This document shows, piece after piece, positions 11,701 to 25,900 of a stretch of 64,000 bases of DNA. Every line of letters starts with the position of its first letter. Position 1 is the first letter of the stretch. The stretch covers positions 124,001 through 188,000 of the forward strand of contig VTFK01000364.1 in NCBI GenBank assembly GCA_009617715.1, in the 5' to 3' direction. This DNA is from Plectrocnemia conspersa. Lineage: Eukaryota; Arthropoda; Insecta; Trichoptera; Polycentropodidae. The position numbers were made by a program, and so were the translations under genes. A model generated the notes under the pieces. The model was not told the DNA's origin. It did no database searches and saw only the letters and a program-made list of their open reading frames with translations.

Positions 11701-13963
11701 TAGTGTATTTAATAAATAATTATTGAAGTCTTGTAAATTTATTACAATTGGTTTAAGGCAGTAAGAACGAATTATGATTGATGTGTCGTCAGTGTACTTT
11801 GGTATGCTGCATTCTTATTTTTAAAATAATGTAGTATTTTTTAAAATAAGAATGTTATTAGTATATAGCAGAGGTAGTCAAAGCGTCGACCGCGTAACTA
11901 TTCCTAGTCGCCCACCAGAAAGTAAATAAATAGAGAGATAAAATATAAGAACATATTGTTTTATTTTTAAACTATTTTTATATTTGTGTGAAGTAATCAT
12001 TAAATTTTTATTAAAATAACTTGATATTGAATATTTATTGGTATTATCTATCTTTATTTTAAATTTAAATTTTTGGCTTTAAATTACTACTTCCGCCAAT
12101 AATTTAAAAAGCAGTTCGCCCGTACGGATCAAAAGTTTGGCCACCCCTGGTATATAGAATGAAGAGGAACAACCCTATGTGACTCCAGCTGGAGTTTATT
12201 ATTTTTAGAAACAACATAGTTTCGACTCAGGCTTATTATACAGTTTTTTCATCGCCCTTGGCAAAAAATATTTTTTACCGCGGGTGCCCTTTATAAATTA
12301 TTTTTTTAAAATATGATTTTTTGACAGATTTTTGTATTTACTTTTGAAAAGTAAAAACCTTATTTTATAAAAACTGAAAAGTATTAAAATCGAACACAAT
12401 TGTACAAAATGAAATGTACCCCAGCATATTGTAAACTCGTTAATTTACGAGTTTGCCGAAAAATTTAGGAAATTTAAAAGCCAGGAATAGACAATTGAGT
12501 ATTTGGATATAGTAGTCTATAGCAGTGCTTCGCGACTGCTGGTCTGCGGACCTCTTGGGGTCCGCGGGTTTAGCGAGTCAACTTTTCAAAATATACAAAT
12601 GTATAAAAAATGGCTTAAACAAATATTTATGTAAATTAAAGATTATAAATATATTGTTCACAAATTGCAATAAAAATATCAGAGGGATGTTCTGTGTGTT
12701 AGAAATTCTATATATTTTTCAATAATTTTAAAGCCCTCAAAAAAATAAATCAACAGGAAACGATTTTCGATTACATTACTTCTTTAAGGATCCGAATTCT
12801 ACCTATAACGATCTAAAATCAAACCAGCTACTAAAAAGAGTTGCCGATTGCTGAATGCATATTAAATGTTTTGAATAATTACGCGGGGTTAAAATGGAAT
12901 TGCTAAATTGGTGTATGTATAATAAATACAAATACGGATATGATCTATTTTTTTTTTAAGTGACGCGCTCCGCTCACTGGAACTGAGCGTTTTCGATTCT
13001 TATCGAAAATTTTGATAAGTGTTTCTTAAATTTCCATCCTTGCTCAAATGTCGCTCCATATATTTTTTTTTGTTAAAACACTTAAAAAGGGTGTATGAAA
13101 AATGTATTAATGCGACACTTGGCTGTTTGTCAATCGAGCACCTCCGAGACTCCAGACAGCGAATCAGAATTTTTGCAAATCTGAAACACTTTCATCAGCA
13201 TATAATACATATTATGAATTCTAAATGGCCACGTGAACATATGTCATTGATAAATAGGAATGAGGGCAAATGATAATAGGTAAATAAATTTAATTATGTA
13301 TGCTTTATGTTAAATATAAAACGTCTGGTCTCTTTGTATCTTAGACATTCTGCAACGTATACATTATTGAAGTAGTCTACTTGTTATAATCGGTTGTTTT
13401 TAAAATAATAATTGTAACTTACTTTTGCGATAATTTTGGTGTCACCGATACCAGTGAAAGTTTGCCTGGTATGTCACTCGAAGGTTCGGATCCAGGCACG
13501 CTCGTGAAAGTCGCAGAATCGCACTCTATCATCTGTCTATCTTCTTCAAACTCGCACGACTCTGCAGATTCTTCATTTTCGTGGTAGAAATAACTGGTGT
13601 TCCAGTCGTAAGTTCTAGATACGAAGATCCTTAACAAATCTTCCGGCTGTGCCGTACCACTGCGAGGGTCCATTTCTAACGCCATCCAAGTCACGGATGC
13701 TGGAAACGACACCCTGAAATATAAAAAAAATCGAAATCAAACCTGATACAATTCACAACGTAAGTATGAAATGTAAATATTGACCTGTAATTAATGACCG
13801 TTGCTTGTTTATAAGGATGGGCACTTTCAACCCATATGTATCTAGATTTATTCACTAATTGTGAATTCTTCTTGTGCTTCGATTTGCTGACGTCGTCCAT
13901 TATGTTGAGAGCTGCCACGTGCGGCAGCAACTCGCGAACCATCTCTAGTATGCTCACGCAGCT
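8712..13963 (-). CDS. hiw: PHR ligase exons 23-27: region after PHR2 (residues 1699-2000, incomplete)
   Basis: Conserved family landmarks are VRELLPHVAALN, ESAHPYKQATVINYR, TWMALEMDPRSGTAQPEDLLR, IIVPGNEVFFSMETATEYD, FGFKCLVIGYE and LEMELAYIGGMCAASMM. Exon 27 ends in SLQRPPDIRQVLNRSVPF; the next residues lie in an exon outside the window. The 4.1-kb intron 9,335-13,422 is the main transposon landing site of the gene: a Tc1-like element, a short hAT, a LINE remnant and hairpins. Confidence 0.88.
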
Positions 13964-16900
13964 CTGACAAAACACAAAAAAAATATGTTACACAACTACA
14001 TATTGATTGAATTTATTTTGGTGCATCCTCTGGTAAACTATGTATATTAAACTATTTTGTTACCAGAGCCTAATAAAACTAAAAATTGCTATCTATCAAA
14101 TCGGTATGAAAAATAAGAATCTGGGATTGTGCTACCAATTTATCTATTATTATATATTCATATAACACATTACAGTCCGTTAACGCGTTTTCGCGTGATA
14201 GCGAAACTTTAAAAACAATGTAATTTGAGCTCGTTAAAATATCGCGCGAACGTAATAAAGATTTAAAGTCTTATCCAAAGATAACTATATATACAATGGA
14301 ACATCAGTTTACGAGCATAATTCGTACCGAATGCAATAGATACAGGGTATGTCTAAAGACAGAACCTTGCAGAACTCCAGCCGATATTTTAACGTCGTCT
14401 GTGAATCTCACTTTAAAACTTCGGTCCGAAATATAATATTTTAAAACTAAACTATGATTCAAGGAGCAGATTTATATTAATAACTTCAGCAATCTTCCAT
14501 TGTATTGGTACAACTTGAAGTCTAAATGCAGTATTAAACAAGTACGTGAGCTTTGATAATTTGGATTAAAAAGTTCTTTCGGCTATGAATTTTCAATTCT
14601 AAGAATATTTAATGGCTTTTTAAAGTGAATAATCCGTTATTTAATTTAGACAATATTCTTTCATTCTTGAGACCTTTAATATAGCTTTTAATTTTCTAGT
14701 CAAGTTAATATACTGCTGGCTTCCATACTGCGCGGACGCGGTAGTGAGGCTATTACGTAGAATACAAAAGAAAGATATATCAACTCAAGTATTTTGGTGC
14801 TTTTTTGATCCTCGATAAGACGACCATCCACGTGAGTTATGGTCACACGCGTAAGAAAGATAAACTACTTCTCCACAATGTTATATATAAATATGTATAC
14901 CTCAGAATCTGTTAAATGCGATAGATGAGCCAAAGTGAACGGCATCAGATTGTTCAGGCACGGAGCATTGTCTAGCTCTTTACAATTCTTTATTTCTTCC
15001 GGATCAAATTCGTTCCTGATGTAACTAAGATAATCGGCGCACTTTTTAATGATCAACTGAGCCACTTTTAATATATGCTTTGGTGGAAATTTCTCTAAGC
15101 CTTCAGTTGAAGATAACATGGAGATGTTGGAGTCCCTGAAAACAAAAAGTTTTTAATATTTTTATTCATTCTATGATGTGGACCTTTTAATTTGATTGGT
15201 GAAATATATGGAAATTTTACGATGAAGTCTCATGAGAAAAATAGTCGCTTACCTAAAGTAAATGATGGAAGGTATTTGACCTCTACAAGTAGAAGAATAC
15301 AATGCTCCGAATGCTCGTTTGTGAAAGGTAAAGCCGGTGCCGTCGGGACCTTTGAGTGATTTCATGCCTTTTAAACCACTTTTAGTTGCCGGTCCAATGT
15401 TCCACAGTCTGATAGCGTATGATTTATTTTGCTGAAATGACAATATTAAATTTAAAATATGCTAATTTAAAATATAAGAGTTAAAGTATACTTTTATAGG
15501 AATAGGTCGGTCGAATTTTATTTCTGTAACATCATCGTTACACCTAGTTTCCAATACGCCCTTCGTAAAATCGATGCATTTCCATTGATGGCCTACTGCA
15601 TTTGATTTAGCTATATCCTGAATGATTATAATGCATTATACAACACGTTCTACATTTCTTTAAGAATATATAAATCACTCACCTCATGAAATTCCAATTG
15701 GTACTTGTGTTTACCGGGACTGTTGTATATGTTAACGCCAATTATGGATATTCCTGGAGAGTTGACTTGGAAACAAACGATATCCGGATAGTCTTGGCTA
15801 CCGTTCCATTGATATTGATTGTTGATCTCAAGGAATCTACTCGGAGTGCTGATTACATATCCGCGTAGACCAGGAGTCTCGTCTTTTTCCTGTTTAATAT
15901 GAAATAAGTTTGTATAGAATGATAAACAACATAAAGCAATAAACAACCTCAACGACAGCATTGAACGCTAGTTCTGCTACGATCCTCATCAATAGATTGC
16001 AAGCGTTCTTGACCAGAACGTCGTGTTCCTCAGATTTGAAAAAATCAGGTGGAGGCATATTCCTATTTATTGGAGACATCACTAATTCCAACAAGTGCTC
16101 TATTGTCGTATTCAATTGCCAGCTTTTTATGTCAATTTTAATCTCGTTTACCTACAATTAGAACATATTAAGTTTATATGCTTAAAGAATATTATTGACA
16201 TAAGTATTTATAAAACATTCCGAAAATTTAAATATGTCGTTTGTTAAATTTATAAATTTAAGTTTAAGCAGTCAGTCGTGCTTTTGCTGTTGATACCTGA
16301 GAATATTTTTTGTTAAATTTGTGTTGGTGCACATCTCTGCATTCCAATATTTAAAATAAAAATTTATGGTGGCAGAATTTTTATCAAGTAAACAATTTAT
16401 ACGAAATTGCATGTTATTTTTATTTTATTTTATTTTTAATAACCTAACAGGCATAAGTCCAATGTGTTACAACGGCTAAAACTGTACCAATTGAGTGAGT
16501 CAATCAGATATAATAAATACTTACAAGTAACTATACCCACCAGACTGAAAGTCTGGGAATCGGTGACATCTATAATAATAATTATAAATTTTTATGTATG
16601 ATATAATTTATAACCAATAGATGTCACTGCAGCTGAGGCCGGTTTTTTATAATAGCGCATTTTTTATAAATAAAAATTCGAGTGTCGCTGCCGGGGCTCG
16701 AGCCCGTAACCTCAGAGTTACTAGTCTGAGACGTTACAGACTACGCTTCTCCGTCCGTTATATGAATTTATTTAAAAAAAAAGGGAAGATATATACGTTT
16801 ATGGAAGAAAATTTTGCAAATTGTTTGTCGGAGCCAGCGAGTGATTATGATAACAGCGTGCTATGGTTCCTCTTCACTCTCTGGAAGTTACCGAACCCAA

Positions 16901-19900
16901 AGGTCTACCGAATATGGTCAAGGTCACCGACTTCCGAGTAGCGTCCACACTGCCCCCAAAATGTATAAATTGCGCACGGTGTGGTATTTCGATTAAAATC
17001 GATTATGAAAATTTAAGCGCAGATAAAAAAAAAGTTGCTCTGTAAAGCTGATAATTTTTCGCAACTCGTACAGTGAGCAATTATTATTATTTTATTTGAG
17101 TACAGTGAAAAATTCAAACCATTGATTGTGATAAAGCAGGTAAGTGTTTCTACGTTTCTTGCAATAGCTGTCATATTAAACACACAATATTATTTTGAAT
17201 AAGTACCATTTTTTAGTACTTTTTCCTATATATTTTTTTAATTTTGAGTTCATTACTTATATTTCCTACCACTTTTTAATCTAGATGTTGTATACAATAT
17301 TTAGCTTAGGTCTTTCTCTTTATGATACATGTAAAATTGACTGCGGATTTTTGCGGTTTTTAACACATTGCATACCTTAAAAATGCATTATTCTTAAAAA
17401 TGGGACGGGGCTTAGTCGCGAAAGCTAGGACCTAAGCCTTTTAAACCATTATAGCTTTTTAAACAGGTAACGTGTTAACGTCAAATTTAAAATACAGTTT
17501 TGTAATGATTGTAATTTTTTAATAATATGGTTACCGTGGTAAAATCAGTAAACATCAAATTGTGGATCGCGTACTAATAAAATAAAATAAAAATTTGTTT
17601 AGAATCACAAAATATACACATAATTAAAAAAAACGATACCGAGTATGATAAAATGCTAGTCAAATACTTTTTCTTAATAAAAAACAGCAAATTTGTGACA
17701 TATACAATTTTTTTTACTCTACGCGGTGAAATTCGCACGACCGTTCAACACGGTCTTTAAAATAAAATTGCATGAATTATTTTTTAAAATAAAAATGAAT
17801 TATTTCAAAAAGTTAATTTTTTTTGTTTTTTTTTTAAAAATTTTTTTTTTTAACATTTTTTATAACACTTAAAATCATATATTTGACTAAGAGCACTTAT
17901 GGAATCAACTAAAGTGGAGAAATAATTTTGGCCGTCCAGATCGGGCAAATACCACACAGTGCAGCGATCGTGAAGAACGCCTACGCCCATATTGAAATTG
18001 AACCGAGATACTCGTTCTATCTCAGTTTGCGAAAAACCATATCATTATCTCTCTCACTCTCGTCACTTAACACGCGAGAGAGCGAAAGGGGAAGTATCTC
18101 GCCGCTCGCGTTCGAAACAACAATCCGACTTCGGAATCAGACTATTTCTTTGATCTGGGAATTTTCGGAAGCGCTCGAAGCGGGCCTAGTCGACCTAAAT
18201 TACCCCCACTTTACCTCCCGTTCGCGGTAGCCTCGGAGAACTTCCGAGAGATTTTAGAGCGGGGAGAACCGAGCTCGACCGAAGTAACCCCGAATTAACA
18301 CATTATATTCTCCGTCCTTGGCCAACCATCGCCTACTTCCGGAGAGTGAAGTGCAGGCATTAGATTCCGAAAGTGATATTGATAATTCATGATGAATTTG
18401 AACACACATTGATATCTCCATTAATCGGAAATAATGAGCCATTTTAAGGTATTTTAGGAATAAAAATCGTACCCGAATATATGGTAATAAGTATAATTCT
18501 TGGAGATGATTTTTTTCGAATAATCGCTACGGAAACAAACCGATATCACGAGCAAAAATTGTGAAAGATGTAAAACAATGGGTTGATTGACTGTTATTTT
18601 AACCTGACATTTTTATGAGACTCTGTTATTCATTAACGGTTTATTTATTTTAGTGTTCATTGTCTATTCACAAAACATTTAATTTCAGTTTTATAGCTTG
18701 TGATCAAAGATGCTTAAAACTTGGAATATTTTATTATATTATATATTTATATTCAGTTATCTATTTATGCTTTGTATATTTATTCTATGATCATTTCTGG
18801 TTACATTTATATTTAGCAAATGTCAAGTAAAAAAATATATTATATGTTTCTGTAAGTAATATTATTTAAAAACCGTGATCTAACAAGCTAAAATATCATC
18901 AGAATCGACGCATACATTTTTTCATAATTATATTGAAGTCCATCGATTATTAAATTAATTAAAATGAGATACCAGTGGCAAAAAACTAAATATCCGTAAT
19001 TTAAAACTATAAACAAACTAACTAATGTTATTCGGTTAAAAGCTGGAAAGGATAAGGTAGAGATTTTATCTGAAGATTTTTCTGTATCGTACGAACTTAC
19101 TAAAAATTTTAAACACTCTAGAACTGAAAATAAAGTAAATAGATCAATAAGAAAAATTTAAGCATCTGTGGTAGATAAGGAATCGCAAAATGAGCTCATG
19201 GGAAATTTTATAAATATTAAATAATGTCAAATAGAAAACGAGCTTAAATTTAATAAACATATTTTAGAACTTTGCACTAAAGGGCTTGCCGCCATTGCGG
19301 ACCTACGTTCAATATTTAATACGAAAAGCGCATTAATTATAAAACATAAAATTTAATCTATAAACAATTAATTATACTCATTTAAACATATGCCTGTTCG
19401 GTGAATCCAAAATACAGACGATGCGAAAGGTTAACGACATATTTTGAATCAAAGCGTCCAACATTTTTGTTAATGCAATTAAAAAATTCCCCAAAAGGTA
19501 GAAGAAGGTTATATATTTAGAAAGAAATTATATTTTGAATCATTAAAATATCAATAAATATTTTTCGGGATTACCTAATATAGATACAAATTTAATAAAA
19601 ATTTATTCATACCTCACTGATTTTTTTACCCAATTTAATTTCCCAAATAGTTAATTAAATCTTAATTTTAATATTAATTATATACTTGTTTTTACTTACC
19701 GAAGACGCAGACATTCTTTCGCTCAACAATACGTTTTTTGATATAGATTTGTTTGAGTCCGACGAAAAGAACACAGGCAAAACAAGGTTTAAACTAGCAC
19801 AGCTGCTGAGAGACGCCAAGACAGTGCTCAAGAATAAGTTGTATTTAGCACAAACGTCGTCCTAAATATAAATAAAAACGTAATTTAATAAAGTTAAATT

Positions 19901-22900
19901 ATCTATAATAATTTGTGTAATTTTTATGTTATGTTAACTCATGAATCAATTCAAAAAATTTTCTAAGACATGTATGCAAAGTATCACTATTATAAAAAGA
20001 TTGTAATCAGAGTTATAATTATTACTTGTATAACATACCTTTGTATACGAAAGAAGAGTGCACAGTATTTCCCATTTTAGATATGGCGTCGGATAGAACA
20101 CGTGAAATAGTTCTTGAAAAGTTTGACAGCATTCTTTCAGCACATTACTAATGATGTGGTTCAACTTTGGTACTATCAAAACTTGCGATCTGATTTGACC
20201 TTCTTCGTTAAACTTATAACTGATGATCGCTATCAACATCTGCCTAACTTCGTATATAGCGTTGACAAATTCTCTGGATTCGTCGATCTTCTTTAGCGCT
20301 TTCTTTGGATACAGATGGTTCAGGCACGACTTTATTAGTCTCAATGTCGAGCAAGTGACGTATTCCAGCTTCTCGAAGTGTTTTATTTTGTTAAGGGTTT
20401 CTTGAGGATTGTACGTCGATATGTCCCATATTTCGGTCGTGATCTTATACCAGCTCCAAGTCAGAAGTTGGAGTAGAGAATCTAAGCCCTGGCGGCTGAT
20501 GTTAGTGCCGAAGTAATCGGACATTATGTGAATTGAGCTCGGATTTTCGGCGAGCTTCAGCATCATCGTTTGGTTAGCTGCTCTTATAAGTAAATCTGGA
20601 AACTGACCGGCGTTCACGTTTGTCCCTCTAGTGGATAGAGAAGAGCTGGCGAAGTATATATGATGACCGCAAAACGTAACATCTTGAATACCGTCTTGAC
20701 CGATTTCGTTAACATTTCCGGTGACTTCTCCCCAAATGATGTACCACCTGTGTGCCTGAAAGATTGTACAAATTTTAACATATAACAAGCATAAGGCTGT
20801 GGAGTTTGAACCACCTGTGTCATTAATGATAATTTAATGGATCACTATAACGGCTACTTGAACTACGAAAAGAAAAATATCACACACTACAAAATTATCA
20901 ACCCATTTATAAAAGTTAGCACTCACATATCACACAATGATAAAGAAATCTCGGTATCCTAAAAGAACAGTGACATTAATAGAAAATATAGCACGGACAC
21001 CGAATACCCTTTGTATGAGAAGACGCGCGCTAGAGACAATACAAATCTACACAACAGCGATATATATATAACTTCATCTTCTCTCTGATGTCATATTCTG
21101 ACTTAAAACCAGAAGAGAGCATAATTGACGGAAAGTAAACAATCGCCCTAAACGAGGTTTGTTTCAAGTAAGGAATGGAATGTTTCAAGTAAGTTTTTAC
21201 AACTTTAAGACATTAAGTCGATCATTTATTGCTTTAATTGGCGATTGAAGATTGAAAATTTGTTGTATAGCACAAAATATGGTTTGTGTTTGAAGCACAT
21301 TGTATATTAAATGATTTATTTAATTTAAAACATATATAATACCTTAACATAGACAGGAGTGTCTAATATTAATTTATATTTTTCTCCAGTCTGACAGCTA
21401 AAGATCATTTCTTCCATTTCAGAGAGTATTTTAGCTTCTTTTTCGTCACTTTCTGGATAACCCAAGTCAAACACCTTCACTTTGGCCATAGAACTAACTC
21501 CTCCGTACAGCATGATTCCACCTGATAAAAAAATCAAAGCAATATAATAATATATTCAAACCTAAGTGTATATACAAACATATATGTAATTAATATATCA
21601 TTGTTCATTATTTTTTGGACGTATACTTTATTAATTGTATGATTTTTTTTGAGATAAAATACATAATTAAAATTTACACGAATCGCTTGTGGGGACAAGG
21701 TGATTATTTAACAATAGTGCGATTACACGAAGGCTCTCGTCACAACCTAAACTAAAGGGTTCTCACATAAATAACACGCAAGGATTCTCCGGTGCATTGA
21801 ATGAATATTTCTTTGCTATGAAACGGTCACGATAAACAATATATCACCGGAAGACAAATATAACCGTAAGTTCACAACATTCCGTAACACAATTTTTCGA
21901 CTTCAGATATATCCATTAAGCAAATGTCACTTTCTAAAGGCGTACATTTATTTATTAAAAATAAATAATATATACATATGAACGTGTAAAACTTACCTAA
22001 AATTAGATCGCAGTCACTAAGAAACTTGATAGCATCAACTCCTGTTTCACCTCCAGCGTTATTCCACTCCTCTCTAGATTTCTTGAATCTGGTTATAAAT
22101 TTTAACCCCGTCTCTTGATCTATTTTCAGAGGCGGCTCGTTTATTTGCAAAGGCAGACTAAACAAACAAAATCGATCAACGTTAACATCTCAAATTGACA
22201 CAACTGCGTCTATAAGCCGCGTACTTACTTCATAGATCGCGATATGTAAAACGTATCAAAGCACGCTAGAATATGCATAGCCAACTGACTTCTCGTAATC
22301 AATGTGTTTTCAATCTTTGGTATCGCTAATTCAGAGCTCAAAATGGACAAAGATCTGCGATCAGCGTTCGCTATGCTCTCGATGGTCAATTCGTTCATGT
22401 CCTTTAACTTAATCGAGTCATATATAGAACACTCCTTCAGGTTCTTCGCCTCGATCGTCAATTTATTATAACATTTTATGACGTTACGCTCCGGTAGGTA
22501 CTGCCACATGACGTCATGGAGCGGATCTAAACATCCTAGAGTGTTGACGAATTTAACTTGATCTGAATTGACAAACGATTTACACATTCCATCTTCTTTG
22601 TTTATGACTATGCAAGTAAATGGGTGTTTGCTGTCGTATGGTAGAATTACTGCAAATAATAAGTAATAAGTATAGACAATGCTAGATTATACATATTATT
22701 GCATTTCAACCACAATAATGTCACAATTAATAAAATGTCCAACGACCACCCAAGAGCACCGCGTTGCAATTAACTTGAACAAAATCCGCTAACCTTTCTC
22801 TTACTGCACTAAAAAATACGCACATTACTATGCTGCGTATTCTTTACACATGCCAAAATGAGTGATTTAAAATCAAATTCAATATATTATTATAATAATA

Positions 22901-25900
22901 ATTTAATTTATGGCCAAGGAGTATGCCATTTGTGATAATAATCCGAGGGGTTGCTCAAGTGTACACCTGAGAGCAACTGGCCTCCACTTACATATCCCAC
23001 ATGTATCAATAAAATTTTTTTTTATGCCTGAACTACACTCTCTGGAAGTTGGCCAAAGCTGGCCAAAGACGGAGAATATAGTGGGTTACTTCGGTCGAGT
23101 TCGGTTCTGCCCGCTCTAAAATCTCTCGGAAGTGGTCCGAGGTTACCGAGAATGGGTGGGGGTAATTCAGTCGACTTAGCCAGCTTCGGGCGCTTCCGAA
23201 CATTGTCGGCAAACGGACCGAAGTCAAAGGGACCGAAATCGGAGCTGCTTTTTGAGCGCGAGCGGTGAGATACTTCCGCTTTCGCTCTCTCGCGTGTTAA
23301 GTGACGAGAGTGAGAGAGATAATGATATGGTGTTTCGAAAACTGAAATAGAACTAGTAACTCGGTTCAATTTTGGTATGTGCGTAGGCGTCCTATGGTTA
23401 ACACGGATATCAAGCGCTGCATCGTGATCACGTGGTCAAATTATAATACCATATGCTTATCGGGGACTTCAACAGACTCTTACTGAAACCTTTGAATATT
23501 TTAGGGCACCAAAAGGAATTAATTATATTTTTGATAGTATATTATTCTAACAGATATCGTTATTATTTTTTTTTCATATAGAATTAAATATTTAAAAAAT
23601 AATTAGTGGTACTTGATTTTGTTAAAAAAATCGTTTCGAATATCCATATGTATTTTCCTAGATCGGTTTATATAAATGTCACACCATAACGAATTCTTAT
23701 TTAGAATCGATGGCGACAAATTCTAGGATAGTCACAGATGTGGTGTTCGTATTTTGAAGTATTATTTTTATGCCTTATGGCATTTTGCAAAAGCCGACAA
23801 AGATTTTGCGTAAATTGAATATTTACGACCGAAAAGTTTTTACTGATATTGTATTGGTGAGTGTCCACACAAACTTTTATAATTATCAGTAGCGTAATTT
23901 TAATAAAATGACAATTTAAAAATTGCAATTATTTGGCACATTTTTCCGCCGTGCGAACGTCAATTACAGCCGCCGTCCGGACGGCATTTGAAACTTGTGG
24001 CAGTGTGGCCGCTACTCGGATGTCGGCGACCTCGGCCGACTTCAGTTGAACTTCGGTTTGGACAACTTGCTTCTTTTTTTATTTTACATACAGGTTTTAG
24101 ACAAACGTGACAAATTATTGTGATTTTTTGTGTATTGTAAGGGTAATTTTTGAATTAGAGAACATTCACGGATAGTTTAGTATAAGAAAACGAGTACGAC
24201 CGGGGGAATAATGTATTTGTATAAAAATATTCCTCACAATCCGCAAAAAAAATGTAACGGGTTTCAAAATGGACTAAAGAAACATCTTTATGTATTAAGA
24301 AATAAATTATAATATTAAGTCTTTATGTTTATATTACGTATTATATGTATTTTTAGGTAAAATTTGTATAGTGTAAAAGCTATATCACCTAAATAAAATA
24401 AATAATAATAATAATAATAAAGACCTTGTTTTGCAACCACTAGAATGTCTCTATGACTCATTATGTCTTAAGTTGCGACGATGTTGTAGTATATATATAA
24501 TGATGATTAGGACTTACTAATGTTTTCTTTACTGCTTGTGATGGTAGCCGACGCTAAAGTCTTCATGTTTATTAGGGCTTTGTCGGCGTTTATGAAGGTA
24601 GCATCTCCTGAAGCTCCGATCCATGTCGCTTTATATCCATAAGTAGGCCCCAAATGAACCACGGGTCCAGGTCTAGTCGAGTACATGTGAGCTGAATCAT
24701 CTCCAATGCTCCTCGCCAATTGTCCTAACTACATATAAAAATAAAAAAAAGTTTATATTAAAAGAATCATACACAAAGGCATAAAACCATATCTAAGTTG
24801 AAAATGAAAATAATACTATTTATAAATTAGATGACTTATGCACGATTAGTGGTAATATGCAGCTATTGGAAGATGATATTTAAAATACAAAAACGGGGTA
24901 TTAATCGTTCAAAAGAAATGGTATTCTCAAATATGTACTTTTTGTATGATGGATTTTTTCGGTGAAAGAGGATTAATGACAAGTTTTTTTTAAATGCTGC
25001 ATACTTACTGTGATTTAAAAAAACAGAGTATAGGAAAGTTTTTTTAGATCTTAAAATCTGCCTTAAGTGAGCTTTGATTATATTCCATTATTTTTGAACA
25101 AAATACATTAATATGTATTTAAGTATTAGTTTATTGAACTTTTGCGGCATTGACTAATAATAAAATTAAAGTATTTCATCATAAAATTTTCCATTGTGAA
25201 TTAGCATAATACTCACACTGTTCAATCCCAATGTGTAAACTTCACCAGTGCTCGTCAAGATCACAGTGTGGTGGCTCCCTGTAGCAATCTGCTTCGCATG
25301 TGGCACTTCCAATTTCAATACGCCCTTCAGAGGATTCGTATGCCCTAAGCCCAATTGTCCGTACAAATTAGAGCCGCACGTGAACACTTCGCCCTTTTCC
25401 GTCAGCAAAACTGTGTGGTGTAACCCGCATGCTATATTGATAACTTTTTCTTTGATTTTGATTCGCCCTGGCGGGAGTTGGTATTTGTCGTCCGTGCTTT
25501 TAATGTTGGCTTCGCTGTGCTGGACGTTTGTAGCCTTTGTCGGTCTTTTCGAAGGGCTGAACTTCCTGGAGTGTGATCGACGAGGAGTTTTCCTAGGCGA
25601 CGAATCGTCTGCAAGAAGTACAATTATTCATAAGATTAATACAGGTATTTGGTTGTACAGGGGAAATAAATATTTTAACTGATTCAATAATGAGTTAAAA
25701 TTTTGATCTTAGAAAATTATTTTACAGTTACTTGTGTCACATTTTAATATTATTAATGCAGCGTACTCTCGATTATCCAGGTGCGGATTATCCGATCTTT
25801 AAATAAATTTCATATTTTTAGCGTACTACAGCTATGCACATGGAACTCATAAAATGAAACTTTTGATGATTAAAAAAATAGATAATATAATTAGTAATAT

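Noticed and set aside
16690..16770. Functional tRNA-Thr gene
   Set aside because: Anticodon loop is one base too long and acceptor strands do not pair; more like a SINE head.
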